From contig CAMDQL010000095.1 in the NCBI GenBank assembly GCA_945905915.1, forward strand, positions 1-5,495: 5,495 nt of DNA, written 5' to 3'. Both the position numbers and the translations under genes were made by a program. The DNA is from Flavobacterium psychrophilum (GTDB taxonomy: Bacteria; Bacteroidota; Bacteroidia; Flavobacteriales; Flavobacteriaceae). Below are positions 1 to 5,345 of the stretch, piece after piece; the first letter of the stretch is position 1; each line of letters begins with the position of its first letter. The notes beneath the pieces were generated by a model. It had not been told where the DNA came from. It did no database searches and saw only the letters and a list, made by a program, of their open reading frames with translations.

Positions 1-1
1 T

Positions 2-112
2 CAATTAGAAATGTCGATGCCAAACCGTGCAGGAATTTTAACTCCTGTTGATGGCTTAGACGAAGGTGAAACCGTAACTATGTTAGTAATGCCAGTTATG
101 CTGAGCAATTAA
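2..112 (+). CDS. dnaN: DNA polymerase III beta subunit (sliding clamp), C-terminal fragment
   Basis: Only the last 36 codons and the TAA stop are inside the window; the gene begins upstream. The visible tail contains MPNRAGIL, then an acidic stretch (VDGLDEGE), and ends in TVTMLVMPVMLSN. This matches the C-terminal strand of bacterial beta clamps, where a phrase such as 'kPFVIR...' is followed by a terminal hydrophobic strand (VVMPMRL in E. coli, LILPVRTY in Bacillus). DnaN forms a ring around DNA and tethers DNA polymerase III and other clamp-binding proteins. The gene is followed 25 bp downstream by a strong hairpin terminator, so it ends its transcription unit. Identification rests on a short piece recalled from family knowledge, so another protein ending in a similar strand cannot be fully excluded. 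The codon use is like that of the neighbours. Confidence 0.8.
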   Translation, partial: QLEMSMPNRAGILTPVDGLDEGETVTMLVMPVMLSN

Positions 113-137
113 TAAAAATCTAAACCAACCTTAACTT

Positions 138-180
138 AAAAACCACTGATCAGCAATGTGAAAGTGGTTTTTTAATTTTT
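138..180 (+). terminator. Rho-independent terminator after dnaN
   Basis: A perfect 10-bp stem is formed by AAAAACCACT (138-147) and AGTGGTTTTT (163-172) around a 15-nt loop. The right arm runs into a T-rich tail (168-173 and 176-180). It lies 25 bp after the dnaN stop and should end that transcript before the repeat-rich region. The A-rich left arm could also give a weak reverse terminator, but no minus-strand gene approaches from the right here. Confidence 0.85.
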
Positions 181-184
181 ATTT

Positions 185-332
185 AACCACAAAGAGCACA
201 AGGAAAGCACTAAGGACTCAAAAAAAATTTAGAACGCGGATGAAAAGGATTTAACTGATGTTCGCGGATTTTTTTAATGCAAAGAAGAACTTGGTGTATC
301 TTAGTGCTACACTTTGTGTGACTTTGTGTAAC
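185..332. repeat. Repeat element with imperfect inverted arms (MITE-like or dispersed intergenic repeat)
   Basis: The left arm at 185-214 begins AACCACAAAGAGCAC and ends GCACTAAG. Its reverse complement matches the segment at 300-332, which begins CTTAGTGC and continues with ACTTTGTGTG ACTTTGTGTA. The match is imperfect, with small gaps, but the first eight bases are identical. The two arms enclose about 85 bp containing CGCGGAT twice (235-241 and 263-269) and a T7 run. I infer a non-coding, palindromic intergenic element of the dispersed type seen in flavobacterial genomes. No transposase or target-site duplication is visible, so mobility is not shown. Confidence 0.55.
232..332. repeat. 101-bp direct repeat, copy 1
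   Basis: This block begins GAACGCGGATGAAAAGG and ends ACTTTGTGTAAC. It matches 348-448 over its full 101 bases with only four substitutions and no gaps, about 96% identity. The repeat offset is 116 bp, leaving a 15-bp spacer (333-347). Within the block is a tandem pair of decamers, ACTTTGTGTG and ACTTTGTGTA (311-330). No credible gene is encoded; a minus-strand open frame across the region is only a by-product of the repetition. Confidence 0.95.
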
Positions 333-347
333 AAATTAAACGCAAGG

Positions 348-448
348 GAACGCGGATGAAACGGATTTAACTGATGCTCGCGGATTTTTTTAATGCAAAG
401 AAGAACATGGTGTATCTTCGTGCTACACTTTGTGTGACTTTGTGTAAC
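348..448. repeat. 101-bp direct repeat, copy 2
   Basis: This is the second copy of the block at 232-332, differing at four positions, including AAAAGG to AAACGG, GTTCGC to GCTCGC and CTTAGTG to CTTCGTG. It lacks the inverted left arm that precedes copy 1, so the pair looks like a local duplication of part of the element at 185-332. It ends 10 bp before the 7-bp tandem repeats that lead into the mnmE promoter. Confidence 0.95.
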
Positions 449-457
449 TACAAAAAA

Positions 458-492
458 ACTTCTAACTTCCAACTTCTAACTTCTAACTTTGA
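458..492. repeat. 7-bp tandem repeat upstream of mnmE
   Basis: Four consecutive heptamers, ACTTCTA, ACTTCCA, ACTTCTA and ACTTCTA, fill 458-485. A degenerate fifth, ACTTTGA, follows at 486-492. The tract occupies the place where the -33 element of the mnmE promoter would be expected. Similar heptamer tracts occur twice inside mnmE (1441-1468 and 1574-1613). Confidence 0.9.
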
Positions 493-494
493 TT

Positions 495-502
495 TATCTT
501 TG
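495..502 (+). promoter_or_regulatory. Predicted -7 promoter element of mnmE
   Basis: TATCTTTG is an exact match to the Bacteroidota -7 consensus TAnnTTTG and lies 17 bp before the mnmE ATG. This implies a leader of roughly a dozen bases. No TTG stands 17-23 bp upstream; that interval is filled by the heptamer repeats instead, so the -33 half is weak or unconventional. Confidence 0.6.
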
Positions 503-519
503 CACAATAAATTAAAAAC

Positions 520-1920
520 ATGATTCCACAAGAAACTATAGTTGCTCTAGCTACGCCATCGGGTGCAGGTGCTATTGCTATTATTCGATTATCTGGTAAA
601 GAGGCTATAACTATAGCGGCTCAGGTATTTGAATCGGTTTCTGGAAAAGACATTACTACGCAAAAAACACATACAATACATTTGGGTCACATTATTGATG
701 ATACTAAAGTGCTGGATCAAGTTTTGCTCTCCATTTTTAAAGGACCTAATTCATACACCGGCGAACATGTTATAGAGATTTCGTGTCACGGTTCTGTTTT
801 CATTCAACAACAAATCATTCAGTTATTGCTTCGTAAAGGAGCAAGAATGGCACAAGCTGGAGAATTTACCTTACGTGCTTTTTTAAACGGAAAACTAGAT
901 TTATCACAAGCCGAAGCAGTGGCCGATTTAATTGCTTCTGATAACGAAGCGAGTCATCAAATTGCCATGCAACAAATGCGCGGTGGATTTAGTAACGAGA
1001 TTGCCAAATTACGTGAAGAACTATTGAATTTTGCTTCCTTAATCGAATTAGAATTAGACTTCGCCGAAGAAGATGTTGAATTTGCTGATCGAACTGCTTT
1101 TCATGAATTAATTAATCGAATTGAATTTGTTCTGAAACGATTAATTGACTCATTTGCAGTAGGAAACGTAATTAAAAATGGGATTCCGGTGGCCATTGTG
1201 GGCGAACCAAACGTTGGAAAGTCAACTCTATTAAATGCTTTATTAAACGAAGAACGCGCCATAGTTTCTGACATTGCGGGAACAACTCGTGATACCATTG
1301 AAGATGAATTAGTGATTGCAGGTATAGGTTTCCGTTTCATAGATACCGCAGGAATACGCGAAACAAAAGATGTAGTAGAAAGCATCGGAATTCAAAAAAC
1401 ATTTGAGAAAATTGAGCAAGCGCAGGTGGTTTTATATTTAGTCGAATGTCAAATGTCGAATGTCGAAAGTATAGCGCCGCATATTAACGAAATAAAACAA
1501 GAACATCCTGAAAAGCCGATTATTGTTATATTTAACAAAGTGGATTTACTTTCGGAATATAAAATAAAAGAAATTTCGACTCTTGTTTCGACTTTCGACT
1601 TTCAACTTTCGACTATATTTATTTCCGCCAAACAAAAAACAGGTATTGACGAACTTAAAAATACACTTCTTTCTTTTGTAAATACGGGTGCTTTACGCAA
1701 TAATGAAACCATCGTAACCAACACGCGTCATTATGATTCGCTATTAAAAGCGTTAGAAGAAATTCAGAAAGTGAAATGGGGCTTAGACTCTGGAATTTCA
1801 TCTGATTTAATGGCAATTGACATTAGAAGTGCTTTATTTTTCTTTGGCGAAATTACTGGTGAAGTAACTAACGATGAGTTACTTGGCAATATTTTTGCTA
1901 ACTTCTGTATCGGAAAGTAA
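520..1920 (+). CDS. mnmE: tRNA uridine-5-carboxymethylaminomethyl(34) synthesis GTPase MnmE
   Basis: MnmE is a K+-activated GTPase that, with MnmG, modifies the wobble uridine of certain tRNAs in the cytoplasm using a tetrahydrofolate-derived carbon unit. The 466 residues match the usual length (about 450-465). The N-terminal folate-binding domain starts IVALATPSGAGAIAIIRLSG. A helical domain follows, interrupted by the G domain: G1 GEPNVGKST 228-236 with the K+-site Asn231, G2 GTTRD 254-258, G3 DTAG 275-278 with the likely catalytic Glu281, G4 NKVD 339-342 and G5 SAK 369-371. The protein ends in CIGK, carrying the conserved catalytic-type cysteine (Cys463). The ATG at 520 is fixed by an in-frame TAA at 508-510 and by family alignment. 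Oddity: heptamer tandem repeats encode residues 308-317 and about 352-365, both in G-domain surface regions, without breaking the frame. Confidence 0.97.
   Translation: MIPQETIVALATPSGAGAIAIIRLSGKEAITIAAQVFESVSGKDITTQKTHTIHLGHIIDDTKVLDQVLLSIFKGPNSYTGEHVIEISCHGSVFIQQQIIQLLLRKGARMAQAGEFTLRAFLNGKLDLSQAEAVADLIASDNEASHQIAMQQMRGGFSNEIAKLREELLNFASLIELELDFAEEDVEFADRTAFHELINRIEFVLKRLIDSFAVGNVIKNGIPVAIVGEPNVGKSTLLNALLNEERAIVSDIAGTTRDTIEDELVIAGIGFRFIDTAGIRETKDVVESIGIQKTFEKIEQAQVVLYLVECQMSNVESIAPHINEIKQEHPEKPIIVIFNKVDLLSEYKIKEISTLVSTFDFQLSTIFISAKQKTGIDELKNTLLSFVNTGALRNNETIVTNTRHYDSLLKALEEIQKVKWGLDSGISSDLMAIDIRSALFFFGEITGEVTNDELLGNIFANFCIGK
1441..1468. repeat. 7-bp tandem repeat inside mnmE, tract A
   Basis: Four heptamers, GTCGAAT, GTCAAAT, GTCGAAT and GTCGAAA, lie end to end within the coding sequence. 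They encode VECQMSNVES, between GTPase motifs G3 and G4. Because 7 is not a multiple of 3, each unit is read in a different frame. A gain or loss of one unit would frameshift mnmE. Confidence 0.9.
1574..1613. repeat. 7-bp tandem repeat inside mnmE, tract B (inverted relative to tract A)
   Basis: TTTCGAC at 1574-1580 is followed, after a 5-bp gap, by TTTCGAC, TTTCGAC, TTTCAAC and TTTCGAC in tandem (1586-1613). The unit is the reverse complement of GTCGAAA, the last unit of tract A. The tract encodes residues about 352-365, between G4 and G5. The reverse complement of tract A and 1586-1613 agree at 23 of 28 positions. Confidence 0.9.
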
Positions 1921-1957
1921 GCATCATACTCTTTAAAAAACGGAAATAATATTAAAT

Positions 1958-1986
1958 AAAAAAACCACGTAAAACGTGGCTTTTTT
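1958..1986. terminator. Bidirectional rho-independent terminator between mnmE and the lipoprotein gene
   Basis: CCACGT (1965-1970) and ACGTGG (1974-1979) form a perfect 6-bp stem with an AAA loop. It is flanked by A7 on the left and, after one C, T6 on the right. The T-tract serves mnmE on the plus strand. The A-tract is a T-tract on the minus strand and serves the convergent gene ending at 2011. It lies 38 bp after the mnmE stop and 25 bp after the lipoprotein stop. Confidence 0.88.
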
Positions 1987-2010
1987 ATTTATATTCAAAT
2001 GAACTTTATT

Positions 2011-3765
2011 TTAATAATCTCTAACAACATGGGCCACACCATTAATGACATGGGATCCTGTTGAATTGGTATACGTTCCATTAAAAGTAATATCAATATA
2101 CTGACCAATTGAACCTACACTACTTAAATTAAACGAAACCGCATTAACCGTTTGGATGTTAATTCCACCGGTTTCTGGTGATTCAATTGAAAATGATGAG
2201 GTAGTATAAATTCCGGGAATATTAGTATTGCCAAATAAATAAAATCGCTCGTTAGTATTTGGAGAGTTTGCATTAAAGCCGTTAATAGATAATCCTGAAG
2301 AATTTGTTCCAGATGTAGTTCCTACAGTAGCCGTAATGTTAGCTATTATGTATCTTACCGGATTAGAATCTATTCGATATGAAATAAATTCTGAAATGGA
2401 ATTACAGGCTGTAATATTACCCACATTTGTAATTGGAGTAGTAAATGTAAAATTAATTGGATTTGTTGTTTGCAAATTATCATAATCAAAGCCTTCTAAA
2501 CTAAAAGCTGTATTTGTAGCACTACAAACTAACATGGTCAAACTAAAAGCGCCATTAGTAACTGTACCCATTAAGTTTTGATTTCCATAGCGCATCAACA
2601 CATATCCATTAGTTACATTTGTTCCATCGCATTTAAGAAGATTTCCTTGAACTAATGTTGATTGAATGGAACTATTAGAGAGCACTAAATTTGGTAAAGT
2701 AGTATCGGCTGAGAAAGGCCCAATAGAAGTAGTACTCACCGCATTTTCACAAGAATCAAATACGACCATTGTTAATGTTTCATTGGCAGGAACTAATCCA
2801 CAAACTTGTCCTTGACTATTTGTAAATCCGTTAACCGTGTAAGAATTTGAAGCTCTTCTAATACCTACTTTTACATTTGCTAAAGGCACACCATTAGAAT
2901 TTACAACTGTCACGCATAATCTAATCGTTGGAAATTGAGCATCGCAATTCCACCACGAAAAGTGGGAAACAGTACCTACATATTTAGTACCTTGCTTAGT
3001 AGCAGCACCTTCTTCTTTCCAGTAGCCGAGTGTTTCATCAAAATGCCAAAGTGGAATGGTCGCTGGTGCAGATGCTAATTGTGAAGTTGAAATTGGCATT
3101 TCTATTTGAGCAGTTGTAGAAAGTTGCAATTTTTGTGAAGCTGCACCTCTCAATTCTATATTCATCATTCCATACGTTTCTAATACGCGCTCCTCACCAC
3201 TTGAGTTTGCTGCCAATAACATACCTGGCATTTTATCAACAGTAGAAGGATCAGAAGGATCAAGGTGTTTCATTATTACACTCACCGCTCCAGTATAGGG
3301 TTGACCCGTTTCTGTTTTAAAGTTACCGTCAAAAGTGACTTTAGATCCATTACCTAAAGAAACACTTCCTGAAGTACCCGAATTAACTGTTCCAACGATA
3401 GTTCCCGACAATAAAGTAATACGAGCGTAATTCATTCCGTTTGTGGGAACTAACGAACGAGATCCGTCTAAAAATCCTGTTTTTCTTGCTTTAATAAATG
3501 CAAATTTTTCATGAACAGTTGCATTATTTATGATGAAAACACCATTAATATCAGTGTTAGCGGATTTATTTCCTACAGTAATGGCCGCATTAGCTACAGG
3601 ATTATTGCTTTCATCAACAATTCGTCCCGTAAAACTTTTAGACACTTCATTTCCAAAATTTAAAGGTGTGTCTACTGAATTTACATCAATTCCTGAATCA
3701 TTACTACAACTGTTGAATAAAAAAGGAACTAACAAAACCAAAAATAAGAGTCTTTTTGATATCAT
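2011..3765 (-). CDS. Outer-membrane/surface lipoprotein with carboxypeptidase-regulatory-like domains
   Basis: The 584-residue protein starts with a lipoprotein signal peptide (MISKR, a hydrophobic run, then FNSC with lipidated Cys20), so it should be anchored in the outer membrane. Residues about 44-105 form a carboxypeptidase-regulatory-like beta domain (FTGRIVDESNNPVANAAITV, then TDINGVF). Residues about 120-275 include IPLWHFDETLGYWKEEG and VGTVSHFSWWNCD, resembling the extracellular part of FAM171/CILP-type proteins. A second regulatory-like domain (about 280-340) and a related repeat (about 370-428) follow. The C-terminal part (about 455-584) resembles the beta modules that end many flavobacterial lipoproteins. 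Cysteines occur in the mature domains (274, 284, 322, 339, 379, 414, 454) and may form disulfides. No enzyme active site is recognised; a binding, adhesion or scaffolding role is only a guess. The ATG at 3765 follows an in-frame TAA 18 bp upstream. It is monocistronic or receives read-through from the 3860-4628 genes. Confidence 0.85.
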   Translation of the reverse strand: MISKRLLFLVLLVPFLFNSCSNDSGIDVNSVDTPLNFGNEVSKSFTGRIVDESNNPVANAAITVGNKSANTDINGVFIINNATVHEKFAFIKARKTGFLDGSRSLVPTNGMNYARITLLSGTIVGTVNSGTSGSVSLGNGSKVTFDGNFKTETGQPYTGAVSVIMKHLDPSDPSTVDKMPGMLLAANSSGEERVLETYGMMNIELRGAASQKLQLSTTAQIEMPISTSQLASAPATIPLWHFDETLGYWKEEGAATKQGTKYVGTVSHFSWWNCDAQFPTIRLCVTVVNSNGVPLANVKVGIRRASNSYTVNGFTNSQGQVCGLVPANETLTMVVFDSCENAVSTTSIGPFSADTTLPNLVLSNSSIQSTLVQGNLLKCDGTNVTNGYVLMRYGNQNLMGTVTNGAFSLTMLVCSATNTAFSLEGFDYDNLQTTNPINFTFTTPITNVGNITACNSISEFISYRIDSNPVRYIIANITATVGTTSGTNSSGLSINGFNANSPNTNERFYLFGNTNIPGIYTTSSFSIESPETGGINIQTVNAVSFNLSSVGSIGQYIDITFNGTYTNSTGSHVINGVAHVVRDY

Positions 3766-3794
3766 AATGTCATTGTTTTGAGATTAATACTAAT

Positions 3795-3802
3795 CAAATG
3801 TA
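3795..3802 (-). promoter_or_regulatory. Predicted -7 promoter element of the lipoprotein gene
   Basis: On the minus strand the bases read TACATTTG, an exact TAnnTTTG match 29 bp before the ATG at 3765. No TTG is found at the usual 17-23 bp upstream; that stretch is simply A/T-rich. The position after the stop of the 69-residue gene (3860) suggests the lipoprotein can be transcribed on its own. Confidence 0.5.
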
Positions 3803-3859
3803 GCAATAATTATAATTACTTTATTCCTTTTTTAAATAAATTATTAGTAAGGTTGAAAC

Positions 3860-4069
3860 CTATCCGTTGATCTTTACATTCAAATGATTCAATAATATTT
3901 GATATTTATGGAACTCTACTAAATCCTCATCATTTTCAGTAGCATCCATAATATCATCCAATAAATTACTTACTTCTACTAATTTTTGATTGGCTTGATC
4001 TTTCTGATGTAATGCTAGAAAATCAATGATTTTTTGAATTTCTAGAATGAGTGAATCTTTATTTTCCAT
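3860..4069 (-). CDS. Small acidic helical protein of unknown function
   Basis: This 69-residue protein is not recognised. It is rich in Leu, Ile, Asp, Glu and Lys with no cysteine, no signal peptide and no membrane segment. The pattern suggests two or three amphipathic helices (about residues 4-20, 24-42 and 48-64), so it is probably a soluble helical bundle or partner protein. Its ATG lies inside the end of the upstream gene: the two overlap by 11 bp (4059-4069) in different frames, with the upstream TAA falling just after the start. This argues for translational coupling and a joint role with the 189-residue protein. It is likely a real gene, given the overlap geometry and continuous strand organisation, but nothing in it points to a function. 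No clear terminator follows the stop. Confidence 0.65.
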   Translation of the reverse strand: MENKDSLILEIQKIIDFLALHQKDQANQKLVEVSNLLDDIMDATENDEDLVEFHKYQILLNHLNVKING

Positions 4070-4628
4070 GGGAATGTGCTAGTAAATTACGTTTTATTTC
4101 CAACAAAGATAAACTAGAAAAACATAACTGATGAATAATATCTCGACGTAAAGTGTCGATATTGGTTGTGTCATAATATTTGGCCCAAGCATCAGTTTCC
4201 AATACTTCTTTTATTTGCCGAATTACTTTTGCAGTTTCAGCTGCTGTTCGAACAACTGCTTTCCCATCATAATTCAAATGATTTTTATGTTGGAATGTAA
4301 CCGCAGAAGTTTCAAAATTCACCTCAATATAAAATAATGCTTCGGTTTCATTATTAGGATAAAAATCGGTCCATTTCGCAAAACCGATTCGTTGTTGGGC
4401 GTTGTTAATTTTTGCTTTTGAAGTAGTAATCAAACGCCAACGACAATTAGCGGCTCTACCCCAGTGATTTGAACTTCGGTAAACGCCTTCTTCCGTAAAA
4501 AAATAACTACTCCCCGATTTACTTTTATAATTTGGTGTACTAAAAATTTTAGGCAAACTTTCAACTGCTTCAAATTCGCAAAAAGTGTGGTAATGAAAGT
4601 TATTTTTATGGTATTGTTGTGTTGGCAT
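4059..4628 (-). CDS. Conserved-looking hypothetical protein (189 aa)
   Basis: I do not recognise a named family. The protein has no signal peptide or transmembrane stretch and should be cytoplasmic. Its centre carries a striking aromatic and basic segment, EEGVYRSSNHWGRAANCRWR (46-65), followed by a predicted beta region (about 80-115: RIGFAKWTDFYPN, ALFYIEVNF). Helices follow at about 128-150 (AAETAKVIRQIKEVLETDAW) and 158-185. The compact, motif-like HWGRAANCRW piece suggests a binding or active surface, but this is inference. The ATG at 4628 is the first after an in-frame TGA in the leader, so the start is secure. It is divergent from the Crp/Fnr-like gene, shares an 84-bp promoter region with it, and overlaps the following 69-residue gene by 11 bp. 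The codon use looks native. Confidence 0.8.
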   Translation of the reverse strand: MPTQQYHKNNFHYHTFCEFEAVESLPKIFSTPNYKSKSGSSYFFTEEGVYRSSNHWGRAANCRWRLITTSKAKINNAQQRIGFAKWTDFYPNNETEALFYIEVNFETSAVTFQHKNHLNYDGKAVVRTAAETAKVIRQIKEVLETDAWAKYYDTTNIDTLRRDIIHQLCFSSLSLLEIKRNLLAHSHGK

Positions 4629-4637
4629 TTTCTGAAT

Positions 4638-4670
4638 ATCAAATCATGTGTAACAAAAGTAACATTTGAT
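4638..4670. promoter_or_regulatory. Inverted repeat in the divergent promoter region (possible operator)
   Basis: ATCAAAT (4638-4644) and ATTTGAT (4664-4670) are a perfect 7-bp inverted repeat separated by 19 bp. Inside it, GTAACA occurs twice as a direct repeat (4650-4655 and 4659-4664). The right arm contains the TTG of the plus-strand promoter, and the minus-strand -7 element lies between the arms. It is a plausible binding site for the adjacent Crp/Fnr-like regulator, but the arms are farther apart than in a classical TTGAT-N4-ATCAA box and have the opposite order. Confidence 0.4.
4654..4661 (-). promoter_or_regulatory. Predicted -7 promoter element of the 189-aa gene
   Basis: Read on the minus strand the bases are TACTTTTG, an exact TAnnTTTG match 25 bp before the ATG at 4628. 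No TTG occurs at the normal -33 spacing, so the promoter may need an activator. Confidence 0.5.
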
Positions 4671-4694
4671 TTTTAAAGATTAGTAGTATCTTTA
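4666..4694 (+). promoter_or_regulatory. Predicted promoter of the Crp/Fnr-like gene
   Basis: TTG (4666-4668), an 18-bp spacer and TATCTTTA (4687-4694) fit the Bacteroidota TTG-N17-23-TAnnTTTG pattern with one mismatch in the last base. The element ends 18 bp before the ATG at 4713, giving a very short leader. Confidence 0.55.
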
Positions 4695-4712
4695 CAAAAA
4701 TAGTTTTCATCT

Positions 4713-5345
4713 ATGAAAGAAATACTAACTGAATCCTACGGCTATATTTTTGAAGAAGCACTTATTGACGAAATTGTAAAGGTGGCTGCGTTTAAAGAAT
4801 TCAAAGCCGATGATTATTTGATTGAAATTGGCGATTACATCAAAACAATGCCGCTCTTAGTTAATGGCGCAATTAAGATTTTGAGAGAAGATGAAAATGG
4901 AGACGAATTGTTGTTGTATTTCTTAGAACGTGGCGATACATGTGCCATGACCTTAACGTGTTGCATCGGACAAGCAAAAAGTAGAATTAGAGCTGTTGCC
5001 GAAACCGATGGGTCTTTATTAATGATTCCGGTGGAAAAAATGGAAGATTGGTTGACCAAATATAAAACATGGCGTAACTTTGTTTTTGACAGTTATAACG
5101 TGCGATTGATGGAAATGTTAGAAGCTATTGACACACTTGCTTTCATGAATTTAGACGAACGCTTGTATAAGTATTTAACCGATAAAGCAAAAGTAATTGG
5201 CAATACCGAAATTCAAAACACGCATCAAGAAATTGCCTACGAAATGCATACGTCAAGAGTAGTAATTTCGCGCTTGTTAAAAGCTTTGGAAATCGAAGGA
5301 AAAATAAAATTACATCGAAATAAAATAGAAATACTGCAATTTTAA
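4713..5345 (+). CDS. Crp/Fnr-family transcriptional regulator with clustered cysteines
   Basis: The 210 residues have the Crp/Fnr layout: an N-terminal cyclic-nucleotide-binding-like beta barrel (about 15-110, with ADDYLIEIGDYIKTMPLLVNGAIKIL), a dimer helix (about 112-145) and a C-terminal helix-turn-helix (about 165-205; HQEIAYEMHTSRVVISRLLK at 171-190). The phosphate-cassette region reads RGDTCAMTLTCCIGQAKSRI. The Gly-Glu-Leu and Arg-Ser pair used by E. coli CRP for cAMP are not kept, so cAMP binding is unlikely. The only three cysteines, C77, C83 and C84, are all here, suggesting a thiol- or metal-based sensor (inference). The ATG follows an in-frame TAG 12 bp upstream. The stop overlaps the start of the TauE/SafE gene by one base (TAATG), pointing to a sulfur-related operon. 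It may autoregulate through the inverted repeat at 4638-4670. Confidence 0.93.
   Translation: MKEILTESYGYIFEEALIDEIVKVAAFKEFKADDYLIEIGDYIKTMPLLVNGAIKILREDENGDELLLYFLERGDTCAMTLTCCIGQAKSRIRAVAETDGSLLMIPVEKMEDWLTKYKTWRNFVFDSYNVRLMEMLEAIDTLAFMNLDERLYKYLTDKAKVIGNTEIQNTHQEIAYEMHTSRVVISRLLKALEIEGKIKLHRNKIEILQF

Noticed and set aside
251..472. 73-codon open frame on the minus strand between dnaN and mnmE
   Set aside because: It runs across the 101-bp direct repeats, its protein repeats itself accordingly, and it has no family resemblance. It is a by-product of the repeat.
232..492. CRISPR array
   Set aside because: There are only two long copies, and the 7-bp units are adjacent without spacers. No cas gene is present.
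1101..1385. Minus-strand open frame antisense to mnmE
   Set aside because: It lies fully inside the well-supported G domain of MnmE and its protein has no recognisable features.
1441..1613. mnmE as a pseudogene broken by repeat insertion
   Set aside because: The frame is open from the ATG to the CIGK end, all G motifs are present and the length is normal.
3530..3781. Plus-strand open frame opposite the start of the lipoprotein gene
   Set aside because: It is antisense to the signal peptide and first domain of the lipoprotein and shows no independent coding evidence.
3788..3849. TACTAAT / ATTAGTA inverted repeat as a terminator after the 69-aa gene
   Set aside because: It has 7-bp all-A/T-rich arms separated by 48 bp and no T-tract in the right place, so it is expected by chance in such AT-rich DNA.
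4430..4642. Minus-strand open frame starting slightly upstream of the 189-aa gene in another frame
   Set aside because: It overlaps the longer gene almost completely, and its composition is that of a shifted frame. The ATG at 4628 has the better gene and operon context.
4835..5059. Minus-strand open frame antisense to the Crp/Fnr-like gene
   Set aside because: It is contained in a clear family gene on the other strand.
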